Of a stretch of 64,000 bases of DNA, positions 26,107 to 35,176 are shown piece by piece. Origin of the DNA: Paenibacillus sp. FSL R5-0517 (lineage in GTDB: Bacteria; Bacillota; Bacilli; Paenibacillales; Paenibacillaceae); assembly GCF_037974355.1 (NCBI RefSeq), contig NZ_CP150235.1:6853363-6917362 (forward strand), read 5' to 3'. Each line of letters begins with the position of its first letter. Within the stretch, counting starts at the first letter, position 1. The notes below the pieces were generated by a model. That model saw only the letters and a list, made by a program, of their open reading frames with translations. It had not been told where the DNA came from and made no database searches. A program made the position numbers and the translations under genes.

Positions 26107-27027
26107 CTATCGTTTTGATTTCGATATTGCCTCACGAAGCGGGAACGCCAGATCGATAATTCCGATAATCCGAAGCGGACCAATGAAGAAGACCGCAGCC
26201 GCCAGGAAATAAGGTATAACCGGATTCCATTTCTTTGTATGTGAGAGAAAGAAGAAGAAGCCGATCGCTTGAATCATGAAGCCCAGATTGATTAATGGCG
26301 ACAGGTTCATGGCAATCATCGTCCAATATGTTCCATCACTTTGTCTCGAGATCACTTCGATCAACAATGCGAGGAAATAATACCAGATCAATGCACGCGG
26401 CATACGCCACTCTCTCGCTGGTGGAAGCTTTGATACCACCACACCCATCACATTCAAAATCGGGCGCGCAATGGCGTGCGTAATAAAGGCCATTACCATC
26501 GATGTAACAACGAGAGCAAATGGGATCATAAGCTGCGTTTGCTTGGCGACATCCTCGGTCATCTCAGGAGTCCATGCAAACCCGTTAATCATCTGATTCG
26601 ATGAATTCGTTAACGGTTCAATGGTCAATTTGACTACATCTTCAATATAACTGGACAGGTCGAATTGGAAAATGACACTGCCAATCAAGAGCAACAACAA
26701 GTATTCTGCCAACATCATGCCACTTCCCGCCATCAGTGCAAACAGCGCCGATTTGCGTGTTTTATACGCGTGACCCATAACGATCGCTGGCAGGGTAAAG
26801 ATAAGCAATAGTAACAGATAGATGGGGTGGAATACGACCAAAATAACAGCTACAGGCACGAGATGCCATATAAAAGATTTTAAAGATAATGAAGCATACA
26901 AAATAACTCCCGGTATCATCATAAAAAATATGGCAAGTACCGATAAAGGAGTTAACAGCGAAAGTAGCAAGAGCAGATAAACTGCGCTCCAAACAGCTGA
27001 TTTAAAGCTAAATTTCAACAAATTCAC
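26107..27027 (-). CDS. DUF2232 multi-pass membrane protein (YybS-like)
   Basis: The 306-residue product is an integral membrane protein with about seven to eight hydrophobic helices spread over the whole length (for example SAVYLLLLLSLLTPLSVLAIF, LLLLIGSVIFQF, LGFMIQAIGFFFFLSHTKK). It matches the DUF2232/YybS family, found directly upstream of gdpP in Bacillales, and may be a transporter-like or ECF S-component-like protein. It starts in an ATGA-type overlap with the MazG-like gene and ends 11 bp before gdpP. Function unknown. Confidence 0.88.
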   Translation of the reverse strand: MNLLKFSFKSAVWSAVYLLLLLSLLTPLSVLAIFFMMIPGVILYASLSLKSFIWHLVPVAVILVVFHPIYLLLLLIFTLPAIVMGHAYKTRKSALFALMAGSGMMLAEYLLLLLIGSVIFQFDLSSYIEDVVKLTIEPLTNSSNQMINGFAWTPEMTEDVAKQTQLMIPFALVVTSMVMAFITHAIARPILNVMGVVVSKLPPAREWRMPRALIWYYFLALLIEVISRQSDGTYWTMIAMNLSPLINLGFMIQAIGFFFFLSHTKKWNPVIPYFLAAAVFFIGPLRIIGIIDLAFPLREAISKSKR

Positions 27028-27326
27028 CTCTTACGCATATGATCTTCTAACGCGGAAATATCCTGGTACCAGTCTTCAAGCTGGTGACCTTCCTGTTTAT
27101 GCTTTCTCAACTTCTCAACTAGCAGAGCATCCAGATCCTTGAAAGGAATACCGAGCCTGCGGCCCAATATGTAACTACTCATAATCAAACTGGCAAGACT
27201 GTCCCCGATTCGAGTTGTACTGCCTTCCCATAACGCCTTGAATAATCGGGATACCTGATCAAGCACTTCGGTTTTCAGCCATTCAATCACTTTAGCACGT
27301 TTGGCTACATCCAGTTCTTTAGGCAT
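27024..27326 (-). CDS. MazG-like family protein
   Basis: This small helical protein of about 100 residues (105 if the GTG at 27341 is used) resembles the MazG-like all-alpha NTP pyrophosphohydrolase fold (VIEWLKTEVLDQVSRLFKALWEG, then SLASLIMSSYILGRRLGI and FKDLDALLVEKLR). The EExxE metal-binding signature of true MazG pyrophosphatases is not evident, so catalytic activity is uncertain. It is the first gene of the operon that continues with DUF2232, gdpP, rplI and dnaB. ATG at 27326 lies 14 nt after GGGGGAGAG. Confidence 0.8.
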   Translation of the reverse strand: MPKELDVAKRAKVIEWLKTEVLDQVSRLFKALWEGSTTRIGDSLASLIMSSYILGRRLGIPFKDLDALLVEKLRKHKQEGHQLEDWYQDISALEDHMRKR

Positions 27327-27367
27327 ATTGGCGAAAGTCACTCTCCCCCGAAAAAGCTTTATTCTCC

Positions 27368-27396
27368 ATTATAGCATAAAAAGAGGGCCCGCAAAA
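27368..27396 (-). promoter_or_regulatory. Extended -10 promoter of the MazG-like to dnaB operon
   Basis: On the minus strand TGCTATAAT (TATAAT at 27373-27368) is a perfect extended -10 element. The -35 position 17 bp upstream reads TTTTGC, a poor match, as is usual for extended -10 promoters. It lies 40 bp before the first gene. Confidence 0.6.
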
Positions 27397-27591
27397 TTAC
27401 CCCAAAAAGCGGAGAAGTTCTCCGAAACTGATGTCAGGTACTTATGCGGAGTCCTCCGTACATCTTATCGACCTATATATTTGTCAAAAGCTTCGAGTGC
27501 GCCCTTGGTTCAGCACTTCTTAAGTTTAACATGATACTGGATGGCTGTGATTATCCCTCATGAAACCATAATATTTAAATTCGGTACAGCT

Positions 27592-28017
27592 TTACTTAAC
27601 CTTGATTGATTCTTTGGCTACAATACCCTCGCAGTACTCAATAATTTGACTCCGTCTGACAATACCAATGAATCGATCCATATCGTCGACCACAGGAACA
27701 AAGTTCTGAACTTTAGCCAGATTAATCAGGTCTTCCATGTTGGCGTCAATGGATACGGGTTTAATATCCAAGCGGAGTGGAACGTCTTTGAGTAGAAATT
27801 TTGAAGCGTTTTCAAATGAAATCTTTCCCTCGGCATTCTTCATATACCACAGTAAGTCGCCTTCGGTAACCGTACCAATATATTTGCCCTCTTTATTCAA
27901 AATGGGAACCGCCGTAAAACGATGATATTCCATCCGTTCCAACGTTTGCCGCAGCGTAGAATCCGACGTCACACACGTAACCTCTTGTTTGGGTAGCAAA
28001 AAGAATGCGATGTTCAT
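27592..28017 (-). CDS. CBS-domain protein
   Basis: The 141-residue protein consists of two CBS domains forming one Bateman module (first: VTSDSTLRQTLERMEYHRFTAVPILNKEGKYIGTVTEGDLLWYM; second from about 75: PVSIDANMEDLINLAKVQNFVPVVDDMDRFIGIVRRSQIIEY). Such free-standing modules bind adenine nucleotides (AMP, ATP, c-di-AMP) or SAM as sensors. B. subtilis DarB is one such protein that binds c-di-AMP. Given the nearby gdpP, a c-di-AMP link is a reasonable guess but not shown. AAGGAGG precedes the ATG. Confidence 0.88.
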   Translation of the reverse strand: MNIAFFLLPKQEVTCVTSDSTLRQTLERMEYHRFTAVPILNKEGKYIGTVTEGDLLWYMKNAEGKISFENASKFLLKDVPLRLDIKPVSIDANMEDLINLAKVQNFVPVVDDMDRFIGIVRRSQIIEYCEGIVAKESIKVK

Positions 28018-28127
28018 ACCCTTGTGTATCCTCCTTATGAATTTCTTCGTTCAACTTATCTCGCTCAACTTATATTATACGGATTAGAACGCAGGATGTT
28101 CCAAAAGGATCACAGTTCTCACTGCAA

Positions 28128-28165
28128 AGAAAAAAAACAGCAGCCCGCGAATAAACGTACTGCTG
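28128..28165 (-). terminator. Terminator of the LCP gene
   Basis: On the minus strand CAGCAG and CTGCTG (with partial pairing of the CG-rich inner part) are followed by TTTTTTTT, about 35 bp after the LCP stop codon. Confidence 0.8.
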
Positions 28166-28201
28166 ATTGTGGTCTACAACACATCATCGGTATGGAATTG
28201 G

Positions 28202-29236
28202 TTATTCAATCTTTTGCCGGTCAGGGATCATTACTTCGCCGGCTGGAGTCGATTGATCCATCCAGTTGTTAATCAGCTCTTTGGCATATTGGACATCTTT
28301 CTCGTCAGCCTGGCCATAATAGATACCATCCTTTTTCATCCCCTCACCAAGAATGGTGAAGCTCGAAATCTGAGGTTTCTCCTGAGTAAGCACCTGTTTA
28401 GCCAGATCAATAATAAACGAAGCTCGCATATCCGTCTGGAAGCTGTCTCCCATAATCTGAATCAATTCGGGAATTTTGGCGATTTGATTCAAATTGAGCA
28501 TCTCATTCGCCATCGCGTTCAGGAAAATCTGCTGCCGCTTAGTACGATTAAAATCACTATCCTCACGGTATCTTACATAATACAATGCTTCCTGCCCGTC
28601 ATAGATCGGCTTACCGCCTTCAATCGTGAATTGCACATGATCCGGGTTCTTGTTCACAATGTCCTCATCAATTGGCAGTTTTACACCACCAAGCGCATCA
28701 ACTACTTTTTTGATCCCGTCAAAGTTGATCGTTGCATAGTAACCTACATCAGCATCAAGGAATTTCTCCACCGTATTGATGGACATATTCTCCCCACCAA
28801 AAGCATAGGCATGCGCCAGCTTATCATAATCATCTACGCCGTCCTTGTTTGCATCCCGTCCAACAATCTGCACATACGTATCACGTGGAATGGATACCAG
28901 AAGCACACGAGATTCCTTGGGGCGTACTACAGCATAGATAACCGTGTCTGAACGTCCGCGCGTCTTCTCATAGGCACGTTTATCCGAACCCAGCAGTAAC
29001 ACGGAGAAAGGTTCCTTACGGTATACTGTTGGATCAGGCGTATTGTTGCCTTCTTGCGGTACATAAGAGCGGGATAGCTGATCTTCTACCGAGCCGGCGA
29101 GAAACAGATCAAATGCCGCCACAGCCAGCTGTTGACGGAACAAATAACCTCCGATTAACAAAACAACAAGTGAAACGAGCGTTATATATAGGCCTTTTCT
29201 TCTTTTCTTCTTCTTATCTTTAGTTCTGCTTTTCAT
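28202..29236 (-). CDS. LytR-CpsA-Psr (LCP) family cell-wall glycopolymer ligase
   Basis: LCP proteins attach teichoic acid or other glycopolymers from lipid carriers to peptidoglycan outside the cell. The 344 residues have a basic start, one transmembrane helix (GLYITLVSLVVLLIGGYLF) and the LCP domain, with arginine/aspartate motifs SDTVIYAVV, VSIPRDTYVQI and YYVRYREDSDFNRTKRQQ. Between the IPRDTYV strand and HAYAFGG is an unusual acidic insertion, RDANKDGVDDYDKL, resembling a calcium-binding EF-hand or thrombospondin-type loop. It is monocistronic with its own terminator. Confidence 0.94.
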   Translation of the reverse strand: MKSRTKDKKKKRRKGLYITLVSLVVLLIGGYLFRQQLAVAAFDLFLAGSVEDQLSRSYVPQEGNNTPDPTVYRKEPFSVLLLGSDKRAYEKTRGRSDTVIYAVVRPKESRVLLVSIPRDTYVQIVGRDANKDGVDDYDKLAHAYAFGGENMSINTVEKFLDADVGYYATINFDGIKKVVDALGGVKLPIDEDIVNKNPDHVQFTIEGGKPIYDGQEALYYVRYREDSDFNRTKRQQIFLNAMANEMLNLNQIAKIPELIQIMGDSFQTDMRASFIIDLAKQVLTQEKPQISSFTILGEGMKKDGIYYGQADEKDVQYAKELINNWMDQSTPAGEVMIPDRQKIE

Positions 29237-29603
29237 CCATTGATTCCTTCTTCACTGTCAAAATGATACTGCCAGGCTATATAAGTTTCAGCTAATATTT
29301 ACACAAATAACGGAGAGGTCAGAGAAAACCTGAAGAAGCGTAGCGCTCGCCTTTATTACCGGATTTTAACCTTTGGAAAGGAAATCAAAAAATCTGGGGA
29401 TAACAGCGATCGGGAGGTTACTCTGAACTCGCAGTGATGCAGTGTAACGATTCGTTGAACTTATATAATACCAATTAAACGTCTGAGATACCTTGTGACT
29501 CGGTGTTCTTCAAAGTTTTCTCTCTCTGGAATCAAGACACCGCTTACGCTCGTTCTATTGTAATCATTGCGGGAGGAGGAAAAGTTACAATCCGGTTAAA
29601 TTG
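29237..29603. other. Intergenic between the LCP and MFS genes
   Basis: Promoter region of the LCP gene and 3' flank of the exporter gene. No gene is apparent. Confidence 0.4.
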
Positions 29604-29652
29604 AAAAGAACAGTGACTCCTTTTTCGTTTCAAAAGGTACACTGTTCTCTTC
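29604..29652 (-). terminator. Terminator of the MFS exporter gene
   Basis: AGAACAGTG and CACTGTTCT flank an inner CCTTTT/AAAAGG pair and form a long imperfect hairpin with T-rich tails on either side, 17 bp after the exporter stop codon. Confidence 0.7.
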
Positions 29653-29668
29653 ATTTTCACACATGATT

Positions 29669-31258
29669 TTATCCGTTCGTCGATACACTTTCCACATGAA
29701 GATTCTTCTCTTTATGACGCAGACGTCCCGTTATAAGCGCAGCCACCAGCGTAAGCACACTGAATATAACCGCGGACCAGAAAAGTCCACTGTAACCTTC
29801 GCCTGTCGTTTGATGCAGGGCCTGAAGCAACACATCGCGGATACCTTCATCAGGGATCTGGGACAGGCCCTCGGCCAGACTGGAGACATCACTCCCCGAT
29901 GCCCCGCCTGACGCATATTGTTGCAGCATTTCAGGTGGCACCTGAATTCCTTTATCAGCGAATCCTGCCTGAATGTTGGACCCCAGATTAGTGAAAGAAC
30001 GTGCCAGGAATCCGGCGAAAATGGTAGGTGCAATAGCCATTGCCATCTGCCGGAATAACGAGCTGGTCGCTACCGCGATACCTTTGTTATTCTCCCCCGC
30101 CTGTTCGGTGACAAGTACGTTAACTGGCGCACCAAGCATCATGCCAAAACCGATACCTACGAGCGTACTCGCGATGACAAATTGCCAGATATGCTCCACC
30201 CACAGCGGGAACAGCAGGAACCCAATGGCAGATAATAACCCCGCAACCGATAACGTCCAGATTGGCCCTTTGCGGTCAACAAGGTAGCCACCTCCGCCCG
30301 CCCCAATACCGGATGCCAGCGCGAGTGGAGTAAACCAATACCCGGAAGCCGTATTGGATACGCCAAGATACTGTTCAACGAAACCGGGAATAAAGATCAC
30401 CGAGGCCAGAATGGCTCCCGAGAAAAAGGCAATCAACAGCGTCCAACGAAAGGATGCAATGCCCAGAAGCTGTGTTGATACAACAGGTTCACGTTCAGAT
30501 CCTTCCAGTCTTTTTTCCATGAAGTAAAAGAGCACCAGAATGATTACACCTGCCAAGAAAAAGCCGAAGAACATTGGTGACCCCAGGCTTTGAATCATGT
30601 TCACACCATCCAGATTGCTGAAGCTATACATTAGACTGAGTACACCCAGCGTCAGGACAGCAATACCGCTCCAGTCCACTGCTGCACGATTAAGCTCCTG
30701 CTCTTCATGAATAAATCGGATACCTGCAATGAATAGCAGGATGGCAATAGGTACGTTGATCAGGAATAACCAATGCCAGTTGCCCGTAATGTCCAGTATA
30801 AAAGCACCGATATTCGGCCCCAAAATGGCCGCAACACCATTCATACCCCCTAGCAGACCCAAGGCTGTACCTTGACGCTCCGCTGGGAACTTACTTAGCA
30901 CGTAGGAGCTGGCAATGATAAATATTCCCCCACCGCCCAGAGCTTGAATGACACGAGCGATCAGGAAGAACGTAAATGATGTGCTTAGCGCAACCAGCAG
31001 GGACCCGATCCCAAACAGCGCCACTTCTATCAAAAACAGTTTCTTGCGACCATAACGGTCAGACAGTTTGCCTGCAATCGGAACACTCACCGCAAGCCCA
31101 AGTGTGTAGAGCGTAATCGTCCATGCTCCCCACGTTGGTGACACACCAAATGATGCATTTAAGGTGGTCAGTGAAGAGGTGATGATTCCGTTATCCAGTG
31201 CAGCCATAAATACCCCTATGGCAAATAGGACCAGCGGCCATTTCATTTGTTTTTGCAT
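29669..31258 (-). CDS. DHA2-family MFS drug exporter (14 TM)
   Basis: This proton-driven major facilitator exporter of the DHA2 (QacA/EmrB-like) family has about 529 residues and fourteen hydrophobic helices. It carries the MFS motif A after TM2 (GKLSDRYGRKKLF), motif C-like GPNIGAFI in TM5 and a typical N-terminal ALDNGIITSSL (motif D1). ATG at 31258 follows GGGAGG. The frame also opens at a GTG 3 bp earlier. Substrates are likely lipophilic cationic drugs or antibiotics but cannot be told. A TetR-operator-like palindrome lies upstream; no TetR gene is adjacent. Confidence 0.93.
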   Translation of the reverse strand: MQKQMKWPLVLFAIGVFMAALDNGIITSSLTTLNASFGVSPTWGAWTITLYTLGLAVSVPIAGKLSDRYGRKKLFLIEVALFGIGSLLVALSTSFTFFLIARVIQALGGGGIFIIASSYVLSKFPAERQGTALGLLGGMNGVAAILGPNIGAFILDITGNWHWLFLINVPIAILLFIAGIRFIHEEQELNRAAVDWSGIAVLTLGVLSLMYSFSNLDGVNMIQSLGSPMFFGFFLAGVIILVLFYFMEKRLEGSEREPVVSTQLLGIASFRWTLLIAFFSGAILASVIFIPGFVEQYLGVSNTASGYWFTPLALASGIGAGGGGYLVDRKGPIWTLSVAGLLSAIGFLLFPLWVEHIWQFVIASTLVGIGFGMMLGAPVNVLVTEQAGENNKGIAVATSSLFRQMAMAIAPTIFAGFLARSFTNLGSNIQAGFADKGIQVPPEMLQQYASGGASGSDVSSLAEGLSQIPDEGIRDVLLQALHQTTGEGYSGLFWSAVIFSVLTLVAALITGRLRHKEKNLHVESVSTNG

Positions 31259-31340
31259 CACATGTTACCTCCCGATCAGATCTTGATTTAAGTATCGTAC
31301 AGTGGGTCTGATACATATATATTAAACCGAATTGAATAAT

Positions 31341-31358
31341 AATGACTCACTGGTCATT
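31341..31358. promoter_or_regulatory. TetR-type operator-like palindrome upstream of the MFS exporter
   Basis: AATGAC-TCACTG-GTCATT is an inverted repeat with 6-bp half-sites in an otherwise AT-rich promoter region, 83 bp before the exporter start. This is typical of TetR-family repressor sites controlling drug pumps. Confidence 0.5.
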
Positions 31359-31428
31359 TTAAAACAAAAGAAATCCATATGTCAATTTAACAATATAGTT
31401 TATGGTTCATTTTTATCTGTGATCCGAT

Positions 31429-31470
31429 AAAAAAGCTGCCCACAGGTTTGGTAAACCTGCGGGACAGCCC
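31429..31470 (-). terminator. Terminator of the S9 peptidase gene
   Basis: On the minus strand GCTGTCCCGCAGGTTT and AAACCTGTGGGCAGC form a 15-bp stem with one mismatch, followed by TTTTTT. Confidence 0.9.
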
Positions 31471-31484
31471 TCATGCCTAACGTA

Positions 31485-33914
31485 TTATGGCTGCATCAGG
31501 TGACGATTCAGGAATTTCTCAATCGCACGATACAGATCAAGCTGATTCTCCACATTTGCGAAGCCATGACCTTCATTGGTCTTTAACATATAGGGTACAT
31601 CGACTCCACGCTTGCGTAATGCTTCAACAATCTGGTCTGACTCGGCTTGTTTGACACGTGGATCATTAGCGCCCTGAACCACGAATAATGGAGCCTTCAT
31701 CTGGTCGATGTGGAAAAGAGGTGAAATCGCTGTTAACAGCTCCTTGTCTTTTACGGGATCTCCTACACGTTCATAGAACATACTACGCTCAGACTCCCAA
31801 TAAGGTGGAAGTGAGTCCAGAAGGGTGAAGATGTTGGAAGGACCCACATAGCTGATGCCAGCAGCATAGACATCCGGTGTAAAAGCCAGTCCTGCCAGAG
31901 CGGCATATCCACCGTAAGAGCCTCCATATATGGCTACTCGTTTTGGATCAACCGTCCCCTCTTCAACCAGCCAATTCACACCGTCTGTGAGGTCGTTCTG
32001 CATCGCTTTGCCCCACTCTTTATTACCTGCATCCAGGAATTCTTTGCCGTATCCCGTGGAACCACGGAAATTGACCTGAAGAACAGCATAACCACGGCTT
32101 GCAAGGAATTGAGTCTCAGGATTGAAGCCCCATGAATCACGCGCCCAAGGACCACCATGTGGAACAACCACCAAAGGCAGGTTAGAAGTCTCAGCTCCTT
32201 GAGGAAATGTTAGATAACCATGAAGGGTCAGACCATCACGTGACTTATACGTAATAGGCTTCATATCTGCCATTTGACTCTCATCAATCCAAGGTGCAGC
32301 ATCAGCCAGTTTATCGAGTTTGCCTGTTTTGGAATCATAGAAATAATACGTTCCCATTGCTTTGTCACTATACGCTACGAACAATACTTGGCCTTCCTTA
32401 CTTATGCTACCGATACTAACTTCCTTGCCTGGCACTTTCTCTTTGATATCCTGCATTAATGTTTTGAACTCTTGATCAAAGAATTCATAGTTCACTTTAT
32501 CTGTCTCATATACAGCAGCAAGAATAGTACCCTTTTCTTTGGAAGGTACGAAGTTGCTTACATCCACATCTTTATTTTCATAGATGGTTTTGGTTACCTT
32601 TTTGCTGCTTGGGCTGTACTCGACAATCGCCGTTTTGTCTCGCTCCAAGTTGGATATCGCATAGATATTTTTGTTATCATACGTGAACATGACTGGCGCA
32701 AAAGTCTCTCCAAGCTTCGTTGTCAGAAGCGGCTCAAATTCTTTGTCCTCCGATTCACGATACAGTAACGAAGACACATTGCCATCACTGGACACGGCAA
32801 CACGAATTTTACCTTCGTGATCCGTCAGCCAGCCCGTAATATTACCCGGGTTCTCTGCAGCAAGTACAGCATCCCCTGTCTTGATGTTAATCCGATACAC
32901 ATCGAAAATGCGCGGATCACGCTTGTTCATGCCTACCAAGATTTCATCCGGAATATTCTCAAGCGGATCTACCAGGATGGCTCTTGTGTTAGGATATGGC
33001 GTCAGATCCTTGCTGTTTTTACCATCGATATCCGTGACATATATATGGTAATTCTCATCGCCTGCCTTATCTTGTACATAGAGCAGCTTTTCATTGGTTG
33101 CCCAAGCAAATCCTGCAATATTACGTTCTGTTTCGCTCGTAATCCGTGCAGGCTTATCCTGGCCATTTGCAGTAACTACGATATTCATGCGGTTGTTCCA
33201 CGGCTCCAGGTAAGCAAGATGCTTACCGTCCGGGGACATCTGGAACCCTGCCTGAGCAGGCTGTTTGAAGAAGTCTTCCAGAGGAGTAAGACCATCCGAT
33301 TTCACATCGAGTCCAAGCGCCAGATATAGTGCATCAGCGAATTCCCCATGGGTGACTGACTGTTTGGCGTTAAATGCGCTACCTTCGATAATAAAATGCT
33401 GTTTCACCCGCGCAGCGTCATCCGCATGCACAGCTGGGATCTGATCGGCATCACTGTATACGACTTGGATTCCGTTATCCTTCAGTTCAAATGCACGTGT
33501 GAACAACGATGCCATCTGGGCGCGTGTAAGTGGAGCATCGGGGGCATAGCCTTTGGCTTTCCCTTGAATAAATCCGCCTTGTTTTAATGCGTAGATGGCA
33601 GGCGCAGCTTCATTCTCTGGCAAAACATCTGCAAAACCCTTGAGTGATGCAGGCGCATCCAGTTGAAGTACCCGTTGCAAAATGATTGCTGCCTCCGCGC
33701 GAGTGATTGGAGTCGTTAATTGGGCCATGCCATCTGTCGTACCATCTATGTATCCGAGTTGTTGCAGTGTTTGTGTTGCCTTGGAAGCAATTGCCTCCGA
33801 GACAGAGGCTGTAGGTTTAACGGCTTCGGCCGCCTGGACAGCCGGTTGAATCAGTGCGATGGACATAGCCATAGTAAGCGTGAGAGCGTATACCTTTTTA
33901 CTAATTGCGTTCAA
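31485..33914 (-). CDS. Secreted S9 prolyl-oligopeptidase-family peptidase with SLH domains
   Basis: This 809-residue enzyme is exported by a cleavable signal (IQPAVQAAEA near residue 30) and tethered to the cell surface by two to three SLH repeats (TPITRAEAAIILQRVLQL, ALTRAQMASLFTRAFEL-like, region 40-205). A seven-bladed propeller-like region follows. The C-terminal alpha/beta-hydrolase (S9 family, acylaminoacyl-peptidase/dipeptidyl-peptidase type) has nucleophile Ser in GGSYGGYAAL, Asp in VVQGANDPRV and His in NEGHGF. The start is TTG behind GGGGGAGA. SLH anchoring of an S9 peptidase suggests surface digestion of peptides that the nearby oppDFBCA importer could take up (inference). Confidence 0.92.
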   Translation of the reverse strand: MNAISKKVYALTLTMAMSIALIQPAVQAAEAVKPTASVSEAIASKATQTLQQLGYIDGTTDGMAQLTTPITRAEAAIILQRVLQLDAPASLKGFADVLPENEAAPAIYALKQGGFIQGKAKGYAPDAPLTRAQMASLFTRAFELKDNGIQVVYSDADQIPAVHADDAARVKQHFIIEGSAFNAKQSVTHGEFADALYLALGLDVKSDGLTPLEDFFKQPAQAGFQMSPDGKHLAYLEPWNNRMNIVVTANGQDKPARITSETERNIAGFAWATNEKLLYVQDKAGDENYHIYVTDIDGKNSKDLTPYPNTRAILVDPLENIPDEILVGMNKRDPRIFDVYRINIKTGDAVLAAENPGNITGWLTDHEGKIRVAVSSDGNVSSLLYRESEDKEFEPLLTTKLGETFAPVMFTYDNKNIYAISNLERDKTAIVEYSPSSKKVTKTIYENKDVDVSNFVPSKEKGTILAAVYETDKVNYEFFDQEFKTLMQDIKEKVPGKEVSIGSISKEGQVLFVAYSDKAMGTYYFYDSKTGKLDKLADAAPWIDESQMADMKPITYKSRDGLTLHGYLTFPQGAETSNLPLVVVPHGGPWARDSWGFNPETQFLASRGYAVLQVNFRGSTGYGKEFLDAGNKEWGKAMQNDLTDGVNWLVEEGTVDPKRVAIYGGSYGGYAALAGLAFTPDVYAAGISYVGPSNIFTLLDSLPPYWESERSMFYERVGDPVKDKELLTAISPLFHIDQMKAPLFVVQGANDPRVKQAESDQIVEALRKRGVDVPYMLKTNEGHGFANVENQLDLYRAIEKFLNRHLMQP

Positions 33915-34033
33915 ACAATCTCCCCCTTTAAAGTGAATTACATAATAATATGGAATTATACGTAAGTCATTTTACCATGATTAACCATAAGTTAACAGCG
34001 AGATGTCTCTCTGAGCAAGCCCATGTCCACTCT

Positions 34034-34924
34034 TTATTTTGAGCCCGAAAATCCATAGTTGAACAACTTCCGTGTTTCCACAAAACGCCCTTCACGGGTA
34101 TCGGTCCCAAAAACAACTGAAATCAGTCTTTTGCCATCACGTTCAGCTGTCCCCACAAAGTGATATCCCGATTCTTCATCATATCCGGTTTTCAATCCGT
34201 CATTCCCATCATAAGCATAAGGCCCACCAATGGAGGACAACATCCAATTCGTGTTGCTCATGTACATCCCTTTTTGATGCATGGAGACTTGCATTTGACT
34301 GGAGATTCTTAAAATCTCGGGATGGTTATTCAGCAGATATCGCGCAAGTTTGCATGCATCTATAGCCGTCATTAAGGTTTGCCCTTGTATTTCCATCGGA
34401 CGGTTAGGACCAAGCAGCTTTTCACTGAGGCCCGTTGAATTCGTGAATTGTGTATTTTCAGACAACCCGATCTGAGAAGCTTTCTGATTCATCTGCTGCA
34501 CAAACTTCTGCTCTGAACCACTGATATGTTCAGCGAGAGCGACAGTTGCATCATTGGCTGAATAGACAGCCACGATCTCGAACAGCTCCTGAACGGTGAA
34601 TTGCTCTCCCTGCTTCAGCGTCAGTTGACTGCCACCCACGGAACTGGCATACAGACTCACATTAACTAGATCGTCCCATCTTATATCTCCTTTAATCACG
34701 GCTTCCATCACAAGCAGTTCTGTCATCAACTTACTAACGCCTGCAGGAGCAATCTCTTCGGAGCCGTTAAAATCCATTAGGATCTGTTCGGAGTTCATAT
34801 CCATTAATACCGCGGATTCAGCTTTAATTCCCGGTTTGCCTACCAGCATGTCCGGTTTTACACCCAAATATATAATGAGCAGTAGAGCCAGCAGCATACC
34901 TGCCCGTTTCCACCATTTTTTCAT
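34034..34924 (-). CDS. D-alanyl-D-alanine carboxypeptidase-like protein lacking the SxxK serine
   Basis: The 296-residue protein has a signal/anchor helix (MLLALLLIIYLG) and the S11 penicillin-binding fold of DacA/PBP5 carboxypeptidases. The SxN motif is present as YSANDATVALAEHISG and the KTG motif as DGLKTGYDEESGYHFVGTA. However the position of the nucleophile in PASxTK is Gly: the text reads IAPAGVSKLMTELL, so the S-x-x-K motif is G-V-S-K. Without the acyl-accepting Ser it should not hydrolyse D-Ala-D-Ala by the usual route. It may be a pseudoenzyme binding peptidoglycan peptides, or Ser two positions on may substitute. It stands alone downstream of the S9 peptidase promoter region. Confidence 0.88.
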   Translation of the reverse strand: MKKWWKRAGMLLALLLIIYLGVKPDMLVGKPGIKAESAVLMDMNSEQILMDFNGSEEIAPAGVSKLMTELLVMEAVIKGDIRWDDLVNVSLYASSVGGSQLTLKQGEQFTVQELFEIVAVYSANDATVALAEHISGSEQKFVQQMNQKASQIGLSENTQFTNSTGLSEKLLGPNRPMEIQGQTLMTAIDACKLARYLLNNHPEILRISSQMQVSMHQKGMYMSNTNWMLSSIGGPYAYDGNDGLKTGYDEESGYHFVGTAERDGKRLISVVFGTDTREGRFVETRKLFNYGFSGSK

Positions 34925-35022
34925 AAGATGATCACCTCTTACCTATATAGACGAAGTGAAGAGGCATTTTGTCTGCACTTTTTTGAAAAAAAGTTAAATT
35001 TTTTTTATTTTTTGGTTACAAA

Positions 35023-35073
35023 AAAAACATGAACCCCATACACCCATGCCAGAGTGTACAGAATCCATGTTTG
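35023..35073 (-). terminator. Terminator of the opp operon
   Basis: On the minus strand AAACATGGATTCTGTACAC and GTGTATGGGGTTCATGTTT form a long imperfect stem followed by TTTTT, about 100 bp after the oppA stop codon. Confidence 0.8.
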
Positions 35074-35176
35074 TAAAGACACTTTAGTTCAATTTCCCAG
35101 GAGAATTCTTCATCATAATCTAGCAACCGACTTCTTAAAGGACCCCAATCCTTACAGTTGCTACTGGAAGAAAGGA

